From assembly GCA_017434755.1 (NCBI GenBank), contig JAFRER010000016.1, forward strand, positions 22,391-86,390: a stretch of 64,000 bases of DNA. The letters run 5' to 3'. Shown one piece after another: positions 49,769 to 57,441 of the stretch. The DNA comes from Oscillospiraceae bacterium. GTDB taxonomy: Bacteria > Bacillota > Clostridia > Oscillospirales > Oscillospiraceae. The translations under genes and the position numbers were made by a program. Below the pieces are notes generated by a model. That model searched no databases. It saw only the letters and a program-made list of their open reading frames with translations, and was not told the DNA's origin. How positions within the stretch are numbered: the stretch's first letter is position 1; each line of letters begins with the position of its first letter.

Positions 49769-50178
49769 AAATGACTGTCGAAGAGCTCTTTCAGACTCCG
49801 TATTACATCATTGACATCCTGCCCGCGCAGGTCCCGGAGTTCGGCCCCGGACAGTATTTTGCCGTGGAGAAATGGTTCCTCGGGACAGATCGGCTCAAAG
49901 CCGTGAAGGAGAAGCATATCGGACTAATCCTGAAACTCAACTGCTACCGGGACATCGCTCTCGATGAGCAGGATGAGACGAACCCGCCTCCGGAGCAGAT
50001 CGCCGAAGCCGTGATGAACCGTCCTGTTTGCATCCGGACGGACGGGGCGATGATCGTGTCGGAGCCGGATGAGACCTGGCTGACCGTATACAACGCCGGC
50101 GAGCAGCTTCTCAATCTTATCAGGACGCTGGCGGCCGGTGAAGGACTGTATGCATGGAGACCGGAAATAAACTCATGA
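49765..50178 (+). CDS. Hypothetical protein coupled to msrA
   Basis: The 137-residue acidic soluble protein reads TVEELFQTPYYIIDILPAQV, EKWFLGTDRLKAVKEKHI, TDGAMIVSEPDETWLTVYNA. No signal peptide or membrane helix is visible. I do not recognise a family. It overlaps msrA by four bases and the hydrolase gene downstream by 25, so it is in the same operon. Codon use looks native. Confidence 0.65.
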   Translation: MKMTVEELFQTPYYIIDILPAQVPEFGPGQYFAVEKWFLGTDRLKAVKEKHIGLILKLNCYRDIALDEQDETNPPPEQIAEAVMNRPVCIRTDGAMIVSEPDETWLTVYNAGEQLLNLIRTLAAGEGLYAWRPEINS

Positions 50179-51338
50179 ATGTGCTGAAAATCATACTGGC
50201 CGTGATCCTCACGGCGATTGCCGTTCTGATGCTGCTGTTCACAGCCGGCACGGTCTTTCCCGCCCTGCCCGCGTTTGGCAGCGTGGAGGGCTTCGTGACG
50301 GTGGCATTTATCCATCTGTGGCTGCCGCTGAGCATCGTATTTTTCCTTGGCTTCCTGCTGCTGTCCGTATGGGACCGCACGCGCACGAAGCTGTATCTCG
50401 CGGATCTGGCCATGGTGTCCGTGACGCTTGTGATTACCGCGGTGATCGCCATCGTGATATCAGGCTCGGTGAAACGCTTCGGCGTGAGCGGCGATCTGTT
50501 CCCCTCAAAGGCGGACGTCTCCTCCGTTATTACACAGACCGAAGTTTATACGACTTCCGAACTCGGCGACGTTGAACTGAACATCTATTACGCGGACGAC
50601 GGCGTCAAGGGCAAGCCCGTTGTACTCTATTTCCACGGCGGGGGATGGATCTTCGGCGACAAGGACAACAAGGCCTATTATTCCAAGGTTTTTGCGAAGA
50701 ACGGCTATGTGGTGTTCAGCGCAGATTACGACCTGTCCTCGGAGGACCGGCACCTGGCCACGTCTACCGAGACGCAGCTGCTCGAGGCGGTGGCGTGGGT
50801 CGGAAATCATGCCGCGTATTACGGCGGGGACATCTCCCGCTTCTATCTGACGGGAGGCTCCGCCGGAGGCAACCTCGCGCTGGAGGTCGCCTACAAGATA
50901 AACGCCGGCGTTTACAAAACCTCCTCCGACGGCACGGAGCTTCCGCTTGTGGACGCCGTGAGCGTCACCTTCCCGGCGGCAAGCGTGGAGGATGTTTACC
51001 GCAACGACGACCTCATCCTCGGCAGCACCGCGCACAGGATGGCGGCGGCCTATACCGGCTGTTCGCCGGAGGAGGACCCCGCCCTGTACGAAAGCATCGA
51101 TCCCGTCTGCAGCGTCACATCCCTTGCGCCGCCCACGCTGCTGTTTCTCGGCGAGGGCGACACGCTCGTGCCCCCCGGGGCCACGTTCGAACTGGCGGAG
51201 CTGCTGTCGAGACAGCGCGTTCCCTGCCGGCTGATAGCGGTGCCCTTCGGGAACCACATGCTCGAGATGGCGGAAGGCGGCATGCTCTGCAACGCGTATC
51301 TGGAGACCACGATGCGGTGGTTCGACATATACAGATGA
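50154..51338 (+). CDS. Membrane-anchored alpha/beta hydrolase (HSL-like esterase)
   Basis: The 394-residue protein has about three N-terminal hydrophobic helices (residues 8-105), then an esterase domain with the oxyanion motif YFHGGGWIFGDKD, nucleophile elbow LTGGSAGGNLALEV, an Asp in LFLGEGDTLVPPGA and the His in PFGNHMLEM. It probably hydrolyses an ester at or outside the membrane. ATG 50154 follows GGTGAAGG at eight bases; ATG 50175, overlapping the previous stop, is the alternative. Confidence 0.85.
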   Translation: METGNKLMNVLKIILAVILTAIAVLMLLFTAGTVFPALPAFGSVEGFVTVAFIHLWLPLSIVFFLGFLLLSVWDRTRTKLYLADLAMVSVTLVITAVIAIVISGSVKRFGVSGDLFPSKADVSSVITQTEVYTTSELGDVELNIYYADDGVKGKPVVLYFHGGGWIFGDKDNKAYYSKVFAKNGYVVFSADYDLSSEDRHLATSTETQLLEAVAWVGNHAAYYGGDISRFYLTGGSAGGNLALEVAYKINAGVYKTSSDGTELPLVDAVSVTFPAASVEDVYRNDDLILGSTAHRMAAAYTGCSPEEDPALYESIDPVCSVTSLAPPTLLFLGEGDTLVPPGATFELAELLSRQRVPCRLIAVPFGNHMLEMAEGGMLCNAYLETTMRWFDIYR

Positions 51339-51345
51339 ATCAATA

Positions 51346-51381
51346 AAAAACAGACCTGCCGTTGAAAGCAGGTCTGTTTTT
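51346..51381. terminator. Bidirectional terminator
   Basis: AAAAACAGACCTGC and GCAGGTCTGTTTTT form a perfect 14-base stem between the converging hydrolase and nitroreductase-like genes. Confidence 0.9.
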
Positions 51382-51393
51382 CTGCCTTGTCCG

Positions 51394-52206
51394 TCAGCCC
51401 CTCACGGTGGCGATATACTCCACGCCGTCCGGGACTTTTATGCCGGGATCGCCGACGAAGACCTCGGGCGTCTTTCCCTGTTCATCCAGACCCGCGGCCA
51501 TGTGGCAGAGGGCGATGCCCATGTCGATCTTCTGCATGTCGCCCACCTTTTCGCTGATATAGCCCTTGTCGTGATTGAGGTAGAAGTGGAAGCAGCCGTC
51601 CGTCGCTATGATCCGCCAGGGCTGCTTGTTCACCGCCGAGGGCGCCCAGCGCACCATCTCCGCGAGCTCGGCCGTCCCGTCAACAGGGGAGAGGGGGAAG
51701 GGTACATTCCAGGCCCTGTCGAAGAAGAAGGTCTCCGCGCTCACGCGGCTGTCCGCACCGACGCCTTTGCGCATCATCTTCTCCCGGAGGGACTGCTTTT
51801 CGGCGATATATCCCAGCGGGCTGACGATCGGCATCAGCTCTCCCTCACCGAGACCGACGGCCTTCTCAAAAACTTCCCTCTTGAAAGTGCCGCCCATCCA
51901 TGTAGTGCCGATCCCGAGGGTCCACGCGTATAGGACCAGCTTCTCGAAGGACCAGCCGACGGCTACGTCCGCATACGGTCCCCTGTCGACTTTCATGGCC
52001 ACATAGAGGCTCTCGCCCGTGATCACGGGGCTTGACAGCCCGTGCTCGGCCGCATCCAGCAGAACGAATTCCACCGGGATGCCGAAGGGGTTCGGCACGT
52101 CGGCCATGTATGCCTCCAGCTTCTGTCTGTCTTCCGCACTCACCGGCTTGCCGTCAAAGGTCCTGACGCTGCGCCTGGCTTTGATGATATCCATCAGTCC
52201 GCTCAT
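51394..52206 (-). CDS. Nitroreductase-family protein
   Basis: The 270-residue protein begins MDIIKARRSVRTFDGKPVS, the phosphate-binding Arg segment of nitroreductases. It continues with LYAWTLGIGTTWMGGTFKR and a second FMN-site element MVRWAPSAVNKQPWRII, as in two-part nitroreductases of anaerobes (TM1586-like). It probably reduces a flavin-bound substrate with NAD(P)H in the cytoplasm. ATG 52206 follows GGGAGG; upstream in-frame sequence to 52410 is not protein-like. Confidence 0.85.
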   Translation of the reverse strand: MSGLMDIIKARRSVRTFDGKPVSAEDRQKLEAYMADVPNPFGIPVEFVLLDAAEHGLSSPVITGESLYVAMKVDRGPYADVAVGWSFEKLVLYAWTLGIGTTWMGGTFKREVFEKAVGLGEGELMPIVSPLGYIAEKQSLREKMMRKGVGADSRVSAETFFFDRAWNVPFPLSPVDGTAELAEMVRWAPSAVNKQPWRIIATDGCFHFYLNHDKGYISEKVGDMQKIDMGIALCHMAAGLDEQGKTPEVFVGDPGIKVPDGVEYIATVRG

Positions 52207-52374
52207 TATTCCGTTCCTCCCGTTCATTATTCCCGATTCGATGATAACAGATTGTTTTTGTCTTGTAAATGCTGAAAAAACAAAGATTTCCCCTTTATTT
52301 GCAGGTATTTTGCAGAAAAAGTAAACTGTTAACGGATGCGGAGAGGAACGGGACCGGAACAACGTTCTTTTTTG

Positions 52375-52404
52375 TTGAAATAGCGGCCGGGAAAGGGATA
52401 TAAT
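52375..52404 (+). promoter_or_regulatory. Promoter of the coiled-coil protein gene
   Basis: TTGAAA (52375-52380) and perfect TATAAT (52399-52404) are 18 bases apart. Confidence 0.65.
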
Positions 52405-52474
52405 AACCAAAAAGGATCGGTAAAGGTATAGACGGACTTCCCCAACGGGAAGGAGTAAAATCGGGGTTTCGGAT

Positions 52475-53290
52475 ATGGACAGAAACGAAGAACTGGCGGC
52501 CCTGCGGCTGCTGCGCGAGAGGATCCGCGCCTGCGACAGGGCGAGAGAGGAAACGGAACAGGCGGCGGAGAGACTGCGGAAAGCCGAAACACGCAGGCCG
52601 GTGGCAGTGGAGGACTTTGACCGCGCCCATAAGGAGACCTATGTGATCTCCCAGATCGGGCGCGCGCCGGTGCGGCCCCGGGAAACGGTGGAAGTGACGG
52701 TGGTGGACCGCACGCGGAAGCGGTTCGAGAAAGACTTCGCCGATTATAAGAAGAAATACGAGCGCTTCTCCGAAGCCTATTATGAGGATTACGCCGAGCA
52801 GCGCGGAAAACTAGAAGAGGAAGAGCAGGCCCGGATCGCCGAGGGTGTTGAAAACTCCAAACAGGAATACGAAGAGATCCTTGCCCGTGAAGAGAGCGCA
52901 AAACAGGTGCTCGATGCAGACGATACACTGGGCGATGACTTCAAGACGCTGGACACCGTGGACGTGCTGATCGGCTATATCCAGGACCGGCGGGCGGACT
53001 CGGTGAAAGAGGCGATGAACCTGTATTTCACCGAAGAGCACCGGCGCAGGCTGGAGGAACTGGCCAAGGAGCAGATCCGGATCACGGAGGAAGCGAAAGC
53101 AATCGCCCGCGAGGCCGCGGTGAGCGCGGAAAACGCTGCGAAGAGCGCGCTGAAAGCTGCGCAGAGAGCAGACGAGGCCGTGGAGCAGGCCAAACGCGCG
53201 ACGGAGAAAGCGGAAGAAGCCATGAAGAAGGCGCAGGACGCGCTGGATGAGGCCGACAGCGTCTATATTGAGGCGCTGCTGAAAAAGTGA
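52475..53290 (+). CDS. Long coiled-coil cytoplasmic protein, unknown function
   Basis: The 271-residue highly charged protein has no signal or membrane segment. An N-terminal helix (LRLLRERIRACDRAREETEQ) and a middle rich in Glu/Lys/Tyr are followed by a C-terminal coiled coil of about 80 residues with Ala-rich heptads (AVSAENAAKSALKAAQRADE, AKRATEKAEEAMKKAQDAL). It contains ETVEVTVVDRTRKRFEKD, a short beta-like break. I recognise no family. It stands alone with its own promoter and terminator. Confidence 0.65.
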   Translation: MDRNEELAALRLLRERIRACDRAREETEQAAERLRKAETRRPVAVEDFDRAHKETYVISQIGRAPVRPRETVEVTVVDRTRKRFEKDFADYKKKYERFSEAYYEDYAEQRGKLEEEEQARIAEGVENSKQEYEEILAREESAKQVLDADDTLGDDFKTLDTVDVLIGYIQDRRADSVKEAMNLYFTEEHRRRLEELAKEQIRITEEAKAIAREAAVSAENAAKSALKAAQRADEAVEQAKRATEKAEEAMKKAQDALDEADSVYIEALLKK

Positions 53291-53300
53291 ATAAAAATGG

Positions 53301-53342
53301 AAAAGAGACAGCGGCGCGTTTTTACGCCGCTGTCTCTTTTGT
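53301..53342. terminator. Bidirectional terminator
   Basis: AAAAGAGACAGCGGCG (53301-53316) pairs perfectly with CGCCGCTGTCTCTTTT (53325-53340). Confidence 0.9.
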
Positions 53343-53356
53343 TCATTTGTCGGGGT

Positions 53357-53599
53357 TCAGCTTTTTTTGATCGGCAGCCACCAGGTGAAACCGAAGGCGA
53401 GGCACTGGGCCAGCCCCTCCGGAACAGAGATGCCGTTTTCCTCAGCCACCTTCCTGCCGACGAGGACGTACTCCGAGGCATGCATGAGAAAAAGGATGAT
53501 CAGCGGGACGGGCTTTTTCTTTGCCGCGAGGGCGGCAAAGGCGGCATAGAGCGCCACGCAGACCGGCTTGCCGATCTTCTTTGTGAGTTCGAGAAACAT
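53357..53599 (-). CDS. Small membrane protein, unknown function
   Basis: The 80-residue protein has two or three hydrophobic stretches (VCVALYAAFAALA, VPLIILFLMHASEYVLVG, GLAQCLAFGFTWWLPI) and ends in lysines. ATG 53599 follows GGAGG by nine bases; the longer open frame to 53752 is not supported. I do not recognise it with confidence; related short membrane proteins are common in Clostridia. Confidence 0.65.
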   Translation of the reverse strand: MFLELTKKIGKPVCVALYAAFAALAAKKKPVPLIILFLMHASEYVLVGRKVAEENGISVPEGLAQCLAFGFTWWLPIKKS

Positions 53600-53683
53600 A
53601 GCGGATCGCCTCCGTGTCGTTGATACTGTCATTCTACTATTGTCATTCCCGTTCGGCAAGCGGAAAATGCTGGACCGGAGCGG

Positions 53684-53712
53684 TTGAAGAAAGCATGCGT
53701 GTCTGCTATACT
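53684..53712 (+). promoter_or_regulatory. Promoter of the two-domain flavoprotein gene
   Basis: TTGAAG (53684-53689) and TATACT (53707-53712) are 17 bases apart, with AAGGAG before ATG 53752. Confidence 0.7.
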
Positions 53713-53751
53713 TCATAAGTAAATAAACCGGACCGCAAGGAGCATGATACA

Positions 53752-55104
53752 ATGAATATCCTTATCCTGAACGGCTCCCCGACGGGGGACGGCAGCATCA
53801 CCCTGCAGACCATGCACTACATCCGGGAGTTTTTCCCGGAGCACAGCTATGAGAACCTGAACGTGGGCCAGTGGATCAAGGCCATCGAGAAGGACTTTTC
53901 CTCCGCGAAAGAGATGCTCGAAAAGGCGGAGCTGATCCTCTTCTGCTACCCGGTGTACACCTTCCTCGTGCCCAGCCAGCTACACCGGTTCATCGAGCTC
54001 ATAAAGGAGCAGGGGATCGATCTCGGCGGAAAATACGCCTCGCAGCTGAGCACCTCCAAGCATTTCTACGACACGACAGCCCATGAATTCATCCGGGAAA
54101 ACTGCGCGGATCTCGGATTGAAATACGTGAGGGGCCTGTCCGCGGACATGGAGGACCTGCTCAAGAAGAAGGGGCAGAAGGAGGCGCTGGATTGGTTCCG
54201 GCATGTGCTCTGGGCTGCCGGAAACGATCAGGCGGAAACATCCCGCATGCCGGCCCGGGACGGGGCGCAGCTCAGCGGGGCGACAGTCCCGGAGGACGCA
54301 AAGCGGCAGGACGGACAGGGGAGCATCGCCCTTGTGACGGATATCCATGACGATCCCGAGCTGGCGGCCATGGTGGAGCGCTTTGTCCGCGTTTCCCCCT
54401 ATCCCTGCAAGGTGATCGACCTGCGCCGGTTCCCGTTCGCGGGAGGGTGTCTCGGCTGCTTCCACTGCGCCTCGGACGGGACCTGCGTCTACAAGGACGG
54501 CTTCGACAGCTACCTGCGCGAGAACATTCAGGACGCGAGCGCCACGGTGTATGCCTTCACCATAAAGGACCACTCCATGGGCTCCCGCTTCAAGATGTAC
54601 GACGACCGGCAGTTCTGCAACGGGCACCGCACCGTGACCATGGGCAAGCCCGTGGGGTATATCATCAACGGATACCTAAGCGCGGAGCCGAACCTGCAGA
54701 TGCTCATAAAGGCAAGAGCGCAGGTGGGCGGCAATTACCTCACCCGCATAGCATGCAACGAGGCGGAGATCGACCGGGAGATTGACGCGCTTGCCGCGGA
54801 GCTGCGGTACGCTGTGGAGAACGACTATCAGCAGCCTGCGGACTTCTACGGAGTGGGCGGCATGAAGATCTTCCGGGACCTGATCTACACGATGCAGGGC
54901 TTGATGCGGGAGGACCACCGTTTCTATAAAAAGCACGGCTTCTACGACTTCCCGCAGAAGCGGGCGGGCATGATCGCGGGCATGTATCTGGTGGGCAGCA
55001 TGATGAACAACAGGAAGCTTGCCAAAAAGATCGGCGCGAACATGACCAAGGGCATGCTGATGCCGTATCAGAGCGTGATCGGCAAGGCGAAAAGGAAAAA
55101 ATGA
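53752..55104 (+). CDS. Two-domain flavodoxin-like NAD(P)H oxidoreductase
   Basis: The 450-residue protein combines two flavodoxin-like folds. The first (residues 1-160) begins ILILNGSPTGDGSITLQTMH and has LFCYPVYTFLVPSQLHRFIE. The second (about 190-390) has AGGCLGCFHCASDGTCVYKD, the four-Cys pattern of iron-sulfur flavoproteins, followed by YAFTIKDHSMGSRFKMYDD. The C-terminal helical tail (HGFYDFPQKRAGMIAGMYLV) is unusual. The family normally has one fold, so this is a natural fusion or duplication. It has its own promoter and terminator. Confidence 0.82.
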   Translation: MNILILNGSPTGDGSITLQTMHYIREFFPEHSYENLNVGQWIKAIEKDFSSAKEMLEKAELILFCYPVYTFLVPSQLHRFIELIKEQGIDLGGKYASQLSTSKHFYDTTAHEFIRENCADLGLKYVRGLSADMEDLLKKKGQKEALDWFRHVLWAAGNDQAETSRMPARDGAQLSGATVPEDAKRQDGQGSIALVTDIHDDPELAAMVERFVRVSPYPCKVIDLRRFPFAGGCLGCFHCASDGTCVYKDGFDSYLRENIQDASATVYAFTIKDHSMGSRFKMYDDRQFCNGHRTVTMGKPVGYIINGYLSAEPNLQMLIKARAQVGGNYLTRIACNEAEIDREIDALAAELRYAVENDYQQPADFYGVGGMKIFRDLIYTMQGLMREDHRFYKKHGFYDFPQKRAGMIAGMYLVGSMMNNRKLAKKIGANMTKGMLMPYQSVIGKAKRKK

Positions 55105-55139
55105 AATGCCGCCGTCAGAAGGCGGGCGTGAGAAAAGAT

Positions 55140-55172
55140 GCGTGACCTTTTTCGGGCGCGCACCTTTTTTTG
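55140..55172 (+). terminator. Terminator with TTTTTCG loop, copy 1
   Basis: GCGTGACC and GGCGCGC form a stem with one bulged A around TTTTTCG, followed by a run of seven T. A near-identical element is at 57345-57380. Confidence 0.7.
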
Positions 55173-55227
55173 TCGGGGAGAATATATTATAATATCTGAA
55201 AAAAAGAAGACCGGGATCGGAGGACAT

Positions 55228-56361
55228 ATGAAAAAGCCTTATCTGATGCGAAGGGGGGCCGCACCCGTCCTTGCACTGTTCCTTGCACTGGCGCTGCTGG
55301 CAGGCTGCGGAGGCGCCGGTGCACCCGCAGAGGCTGATGTGCCGGAGCCTGCTGAGCCGGTTCCCGCGGAAGCCGCAGAGACTCCCGCCGCAGCCGGGCC
55401 GGAGGAGCTGACCGCGCCGGCGGTGGTCGATGACGGGAGAGCGCGTCCGTCATTCTGCGGGCATCTTCAGGTGAAGGACGGAAAGCTCTGCTCGGAAAGC
55501 GGAGAGCCCGTGATGCTGAGGGGCGTGAGCACGAACAGCCTCATTACCGCCGAGAGTTTTCTGAACGACCAGCTCTTCCGGGAGCTTTCGGAGGATGACG
55601 GGGTGAACCTGTTCCGGCTTGCCATGTACACCTACGGCGTCGGTATAGTGGGCTACTGTACGGGAGGGGACAAGGAGCGCCATATACAGGATATCTGCGA
55701 CGGCGTGGAGCTGGCAAAGGCACACGACATGTACGTGATCGTGGACTGGCACATCCTCTCCGACGGCGATCCCAACCGGTACGCGGATGACGCGGAGGCT
55801 TTCTTCGCGGATGTGGCGGAACGGTTCAGCAGCTATGACAACGTGCTTTACGAGATCTGCAATGAGCCGAACAACGTGGACTGGGCGGCGGTGAAACAGT
55901 ATGCCGAGAGGATCATCCCCGTGATAAGGGAGAAGGATCCCGATTCCGTGATCATCGTCGGCAATCCCGACTGGTCGAAGGATCTGCGCAGCGTCGCGGC
56001 GGATCCGCTCGGCTTTGACAATATCCTCTATACCCTGCACTTTTATTCGGCGACCCACGGGAAGGAGTTCAGGGACATGACGGAAGAGCTCAGCCGGAAC
56101 GGACTGCCGATATTCGTCACGGAGTTCGGCGTCACGGCTTCCAGCGGGGGCTTTCCCAGGGATCTGGAGAGCGCGGACAGTTGGATAGATCTGCTCGAGC
56201 GCGAGAACATTTCGTGGTGCATGTGGTCCTTTTCAAAGGCCCCGGAACCCTGTTCCGCCGTGAGATCGAGCGTGATCGGATACAGCGGATTTAAGCCGGA
56301 GGACTATACAGACACCGGCACATGGCTGCTGGAGACCCTTAGCGGACACACAGGACGCTGA
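55228..56361 (+). CDS. GH5-like cellulase-family lipoprotein
   Basis: The 377-residue protein has a lipoprotein signal (ALALLAGCGG), a Pro/Ala/Glu-rich linker and a glycoside hydrolase family 5 type barrel. Motifs are MLRGVSTNSLI, MYVIVDWHIL, LYEICNEPNN with the acid/base Glu, LHFYSATHG and PIFVTEFGV with the nucleophile Glu. It cleaves beta-1,4-linked glucans or a related glycan at the cell surface. ATG 55228 follows GGAGGA; the longer frame lacks a signal peptide. It is followed closely by an alpha/beta hydrolase gene. Confidence 0.9.
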   Translation: MKKPYLMRRGAAPVLALFLALALLAGCGGAGAPAEADVPEPAEPVPAEAAETPAAAGPEELTAPAVVDDGRARPSFCGHLQVKDGKLCSESGEPVMLRGVSTNSLITAESFLNDQLFRELSEDDGVNLFRLAMYTYGVGIVGYCTGGDKERHIQDICDGVELAKAHDMYVIVDWHILSDGDPNRYADDAEAFFADVAERFSSYDNVLYEICNEPNNVDWAAVKQYAERIIPVIREKDPDSVIIVGNPDWSKDLRSVAADPLGFDNILYTLHFYSATHGKEFRDMTEELSRNGLPIFVTEFGVTASSGGFPRDLESADSWIDLLERENISWCMWSFSKAPEPCSAVRSSVIGYSGFKPEDYTDTGTWLLETLSGHTGR

Positions 56362-56385
56362 GCGGTATTATCGGGAGACAGAGAA

Positions 56386-57333
56386 ATGGACAGGAAAAGT
56401 CTAAAGACGGCGGCCTGCGCTGCCGCTGCCGCCGCGGCGGGGACGCTCGCGGCCTCATTCGGGATCTATCTGTTCGGCTTTTATTCGCCGAGGGGACAGC
56501 AGAACGACGACCATCACATCCTCGTGGATATCCGTTCGAAGGAGCAGTACGACCGCAGTATAGCGCTGATCGACAGAATGAACGAAAAGCCCTATGAGCG
56601 CGTGAGCATACGGTCTTTCGACGGGCTAAAACTCGCGGGACGGTATTACCACGCAAAGGACGGGGCGCCCCTGGCGATCCTCTGCCACGGCTACAGAGGG
56701 ACGCCCTCCCGGGACTTCTGCGGCGGAGCGGAGATCTTCTTCGGCCTGGGCTTCAACCTGCTTCTGATCGAAGAACGGGCCCACTGCACGAGCGGGGGGC
56801 ACTCGATCACCTTCGGCGTGAAGGAGCGCCAGGACGTCCTATCCTGGACGCGGTACGCTGTGGAGAGATTCGGAGCGGATGTAAAGATCCTGCTTGCCGG
56901 GATCTCCATGGGGGCCGGGACGGTGCTGATGGCGTCGGAGCTGGATCTGCCGGCGAATGTCCGGGGCATTCTCGCGGACTGCCCCTTCACCTCTCCTGCG
57001 GAGATCATCACGGAATTCGGAAAGGCTCAGGGCATCCCCATGAAGATCGCCTATCCGTTCACGGCTCTCGCGGCACGGGTGTTCGGCGGCTTCTCGCTGA
57101 CGGCGGCGGATGCCTCTGAAGCGGTGAAGAACGCGAAGGTCCCGGTCCTGCTGGTCCACGGCGAGGCGGATGAACTGGTGCCCTGTGAGATGGGCAGGCG
57201 GATCGCGGAGGCGAACCCGGAAAAGGTGGAGTTTTGCACATTCCCCGGCGCGCGGCACGGTATGAGCTATATGGCGGACACCGCGCGCTACACGGAGCTG
57301 GTGAGGGCTTTTTGCGAAAGAGCACTGAGATAA
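56386..57333 (+). CDS. Membrane-anchored alpha/beta hydrolase
   Basis: The 315-residue protein has an N-terminal hydrophobic segment (AACAAAAAAAGTLAASFGIYL) that is a signal anchor, then an alpha/beta hydrolase domain: LAILCHGYRGTPSRDF, nucleophile elbow LLAGISMGAGTVLMAS, Asp in LLVHGEADELVPCEMG and His in GARHGMSYM. It is likely an extracellular peptidase- or esterase-like enzyme. It lies 24 bases after the GH5 gene, so the two probably form an operon. Confidence 0.87.
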   Translation: MDRKSLKTAACAAAAAAAGTLAASFGIYLFGFYSPRGQQNDDHHILVDIRSKEQYDRSIALIDRMNEKPYERVSIRSFDGLKLAGRYYHAKDGAPLAILCHGYRGTPSRDFCGGAEIFFGLGFNLLLIEERAHCTSGGHSITFGVKERQDVLSWTRYAVERFGADVKILLAGISMGAGTVLMASELDLPANVRGILADCPFTSPAEIITEFGKAQGIPMKIAYPFTALAARVFGGFSLTAADASEAVKNAKVPVLLVHGEADELVPCEMGRRIAEANPEKVEFCTFPGARHGMSYMADTARYTELVRAFCERALR

Positions 57334-57344
57334 CGGAAACAGAT

Positions 57345-57380
57345 GCGCGGCCTTTTTTCGGGCGCGCGTCTTTTCTTTCT
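57345..57380 (+). terminator. Terminator with TTTTTTCG loop, copy 2
   Basis: GCGCGGCC and GGCGCGC form a stem with one bulged G around TTTTTTCG, followed by GTCTTTTCTTTCT. It repeats the element at 55140-55172. Confidence 0.7.
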
Positions 57381-57382
57381 GT

Positions 57383-57410
57383 TTGAATCGGGACGGACTT
57401 GTGATATAAT
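57383..57410 (+). promoter_or_regulatory. Promoter of the YD-like lipoprotein gene
   Basis: TTGAAT (57383-57388) and perfect TATAAT (57405-57410) have a 16-base spacer, directly after the terminator. Confidence 0.65.
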
Positions 57411-57441
57411 CTCAAAAAAGCATTTCGCATGAGGGGAAAAG

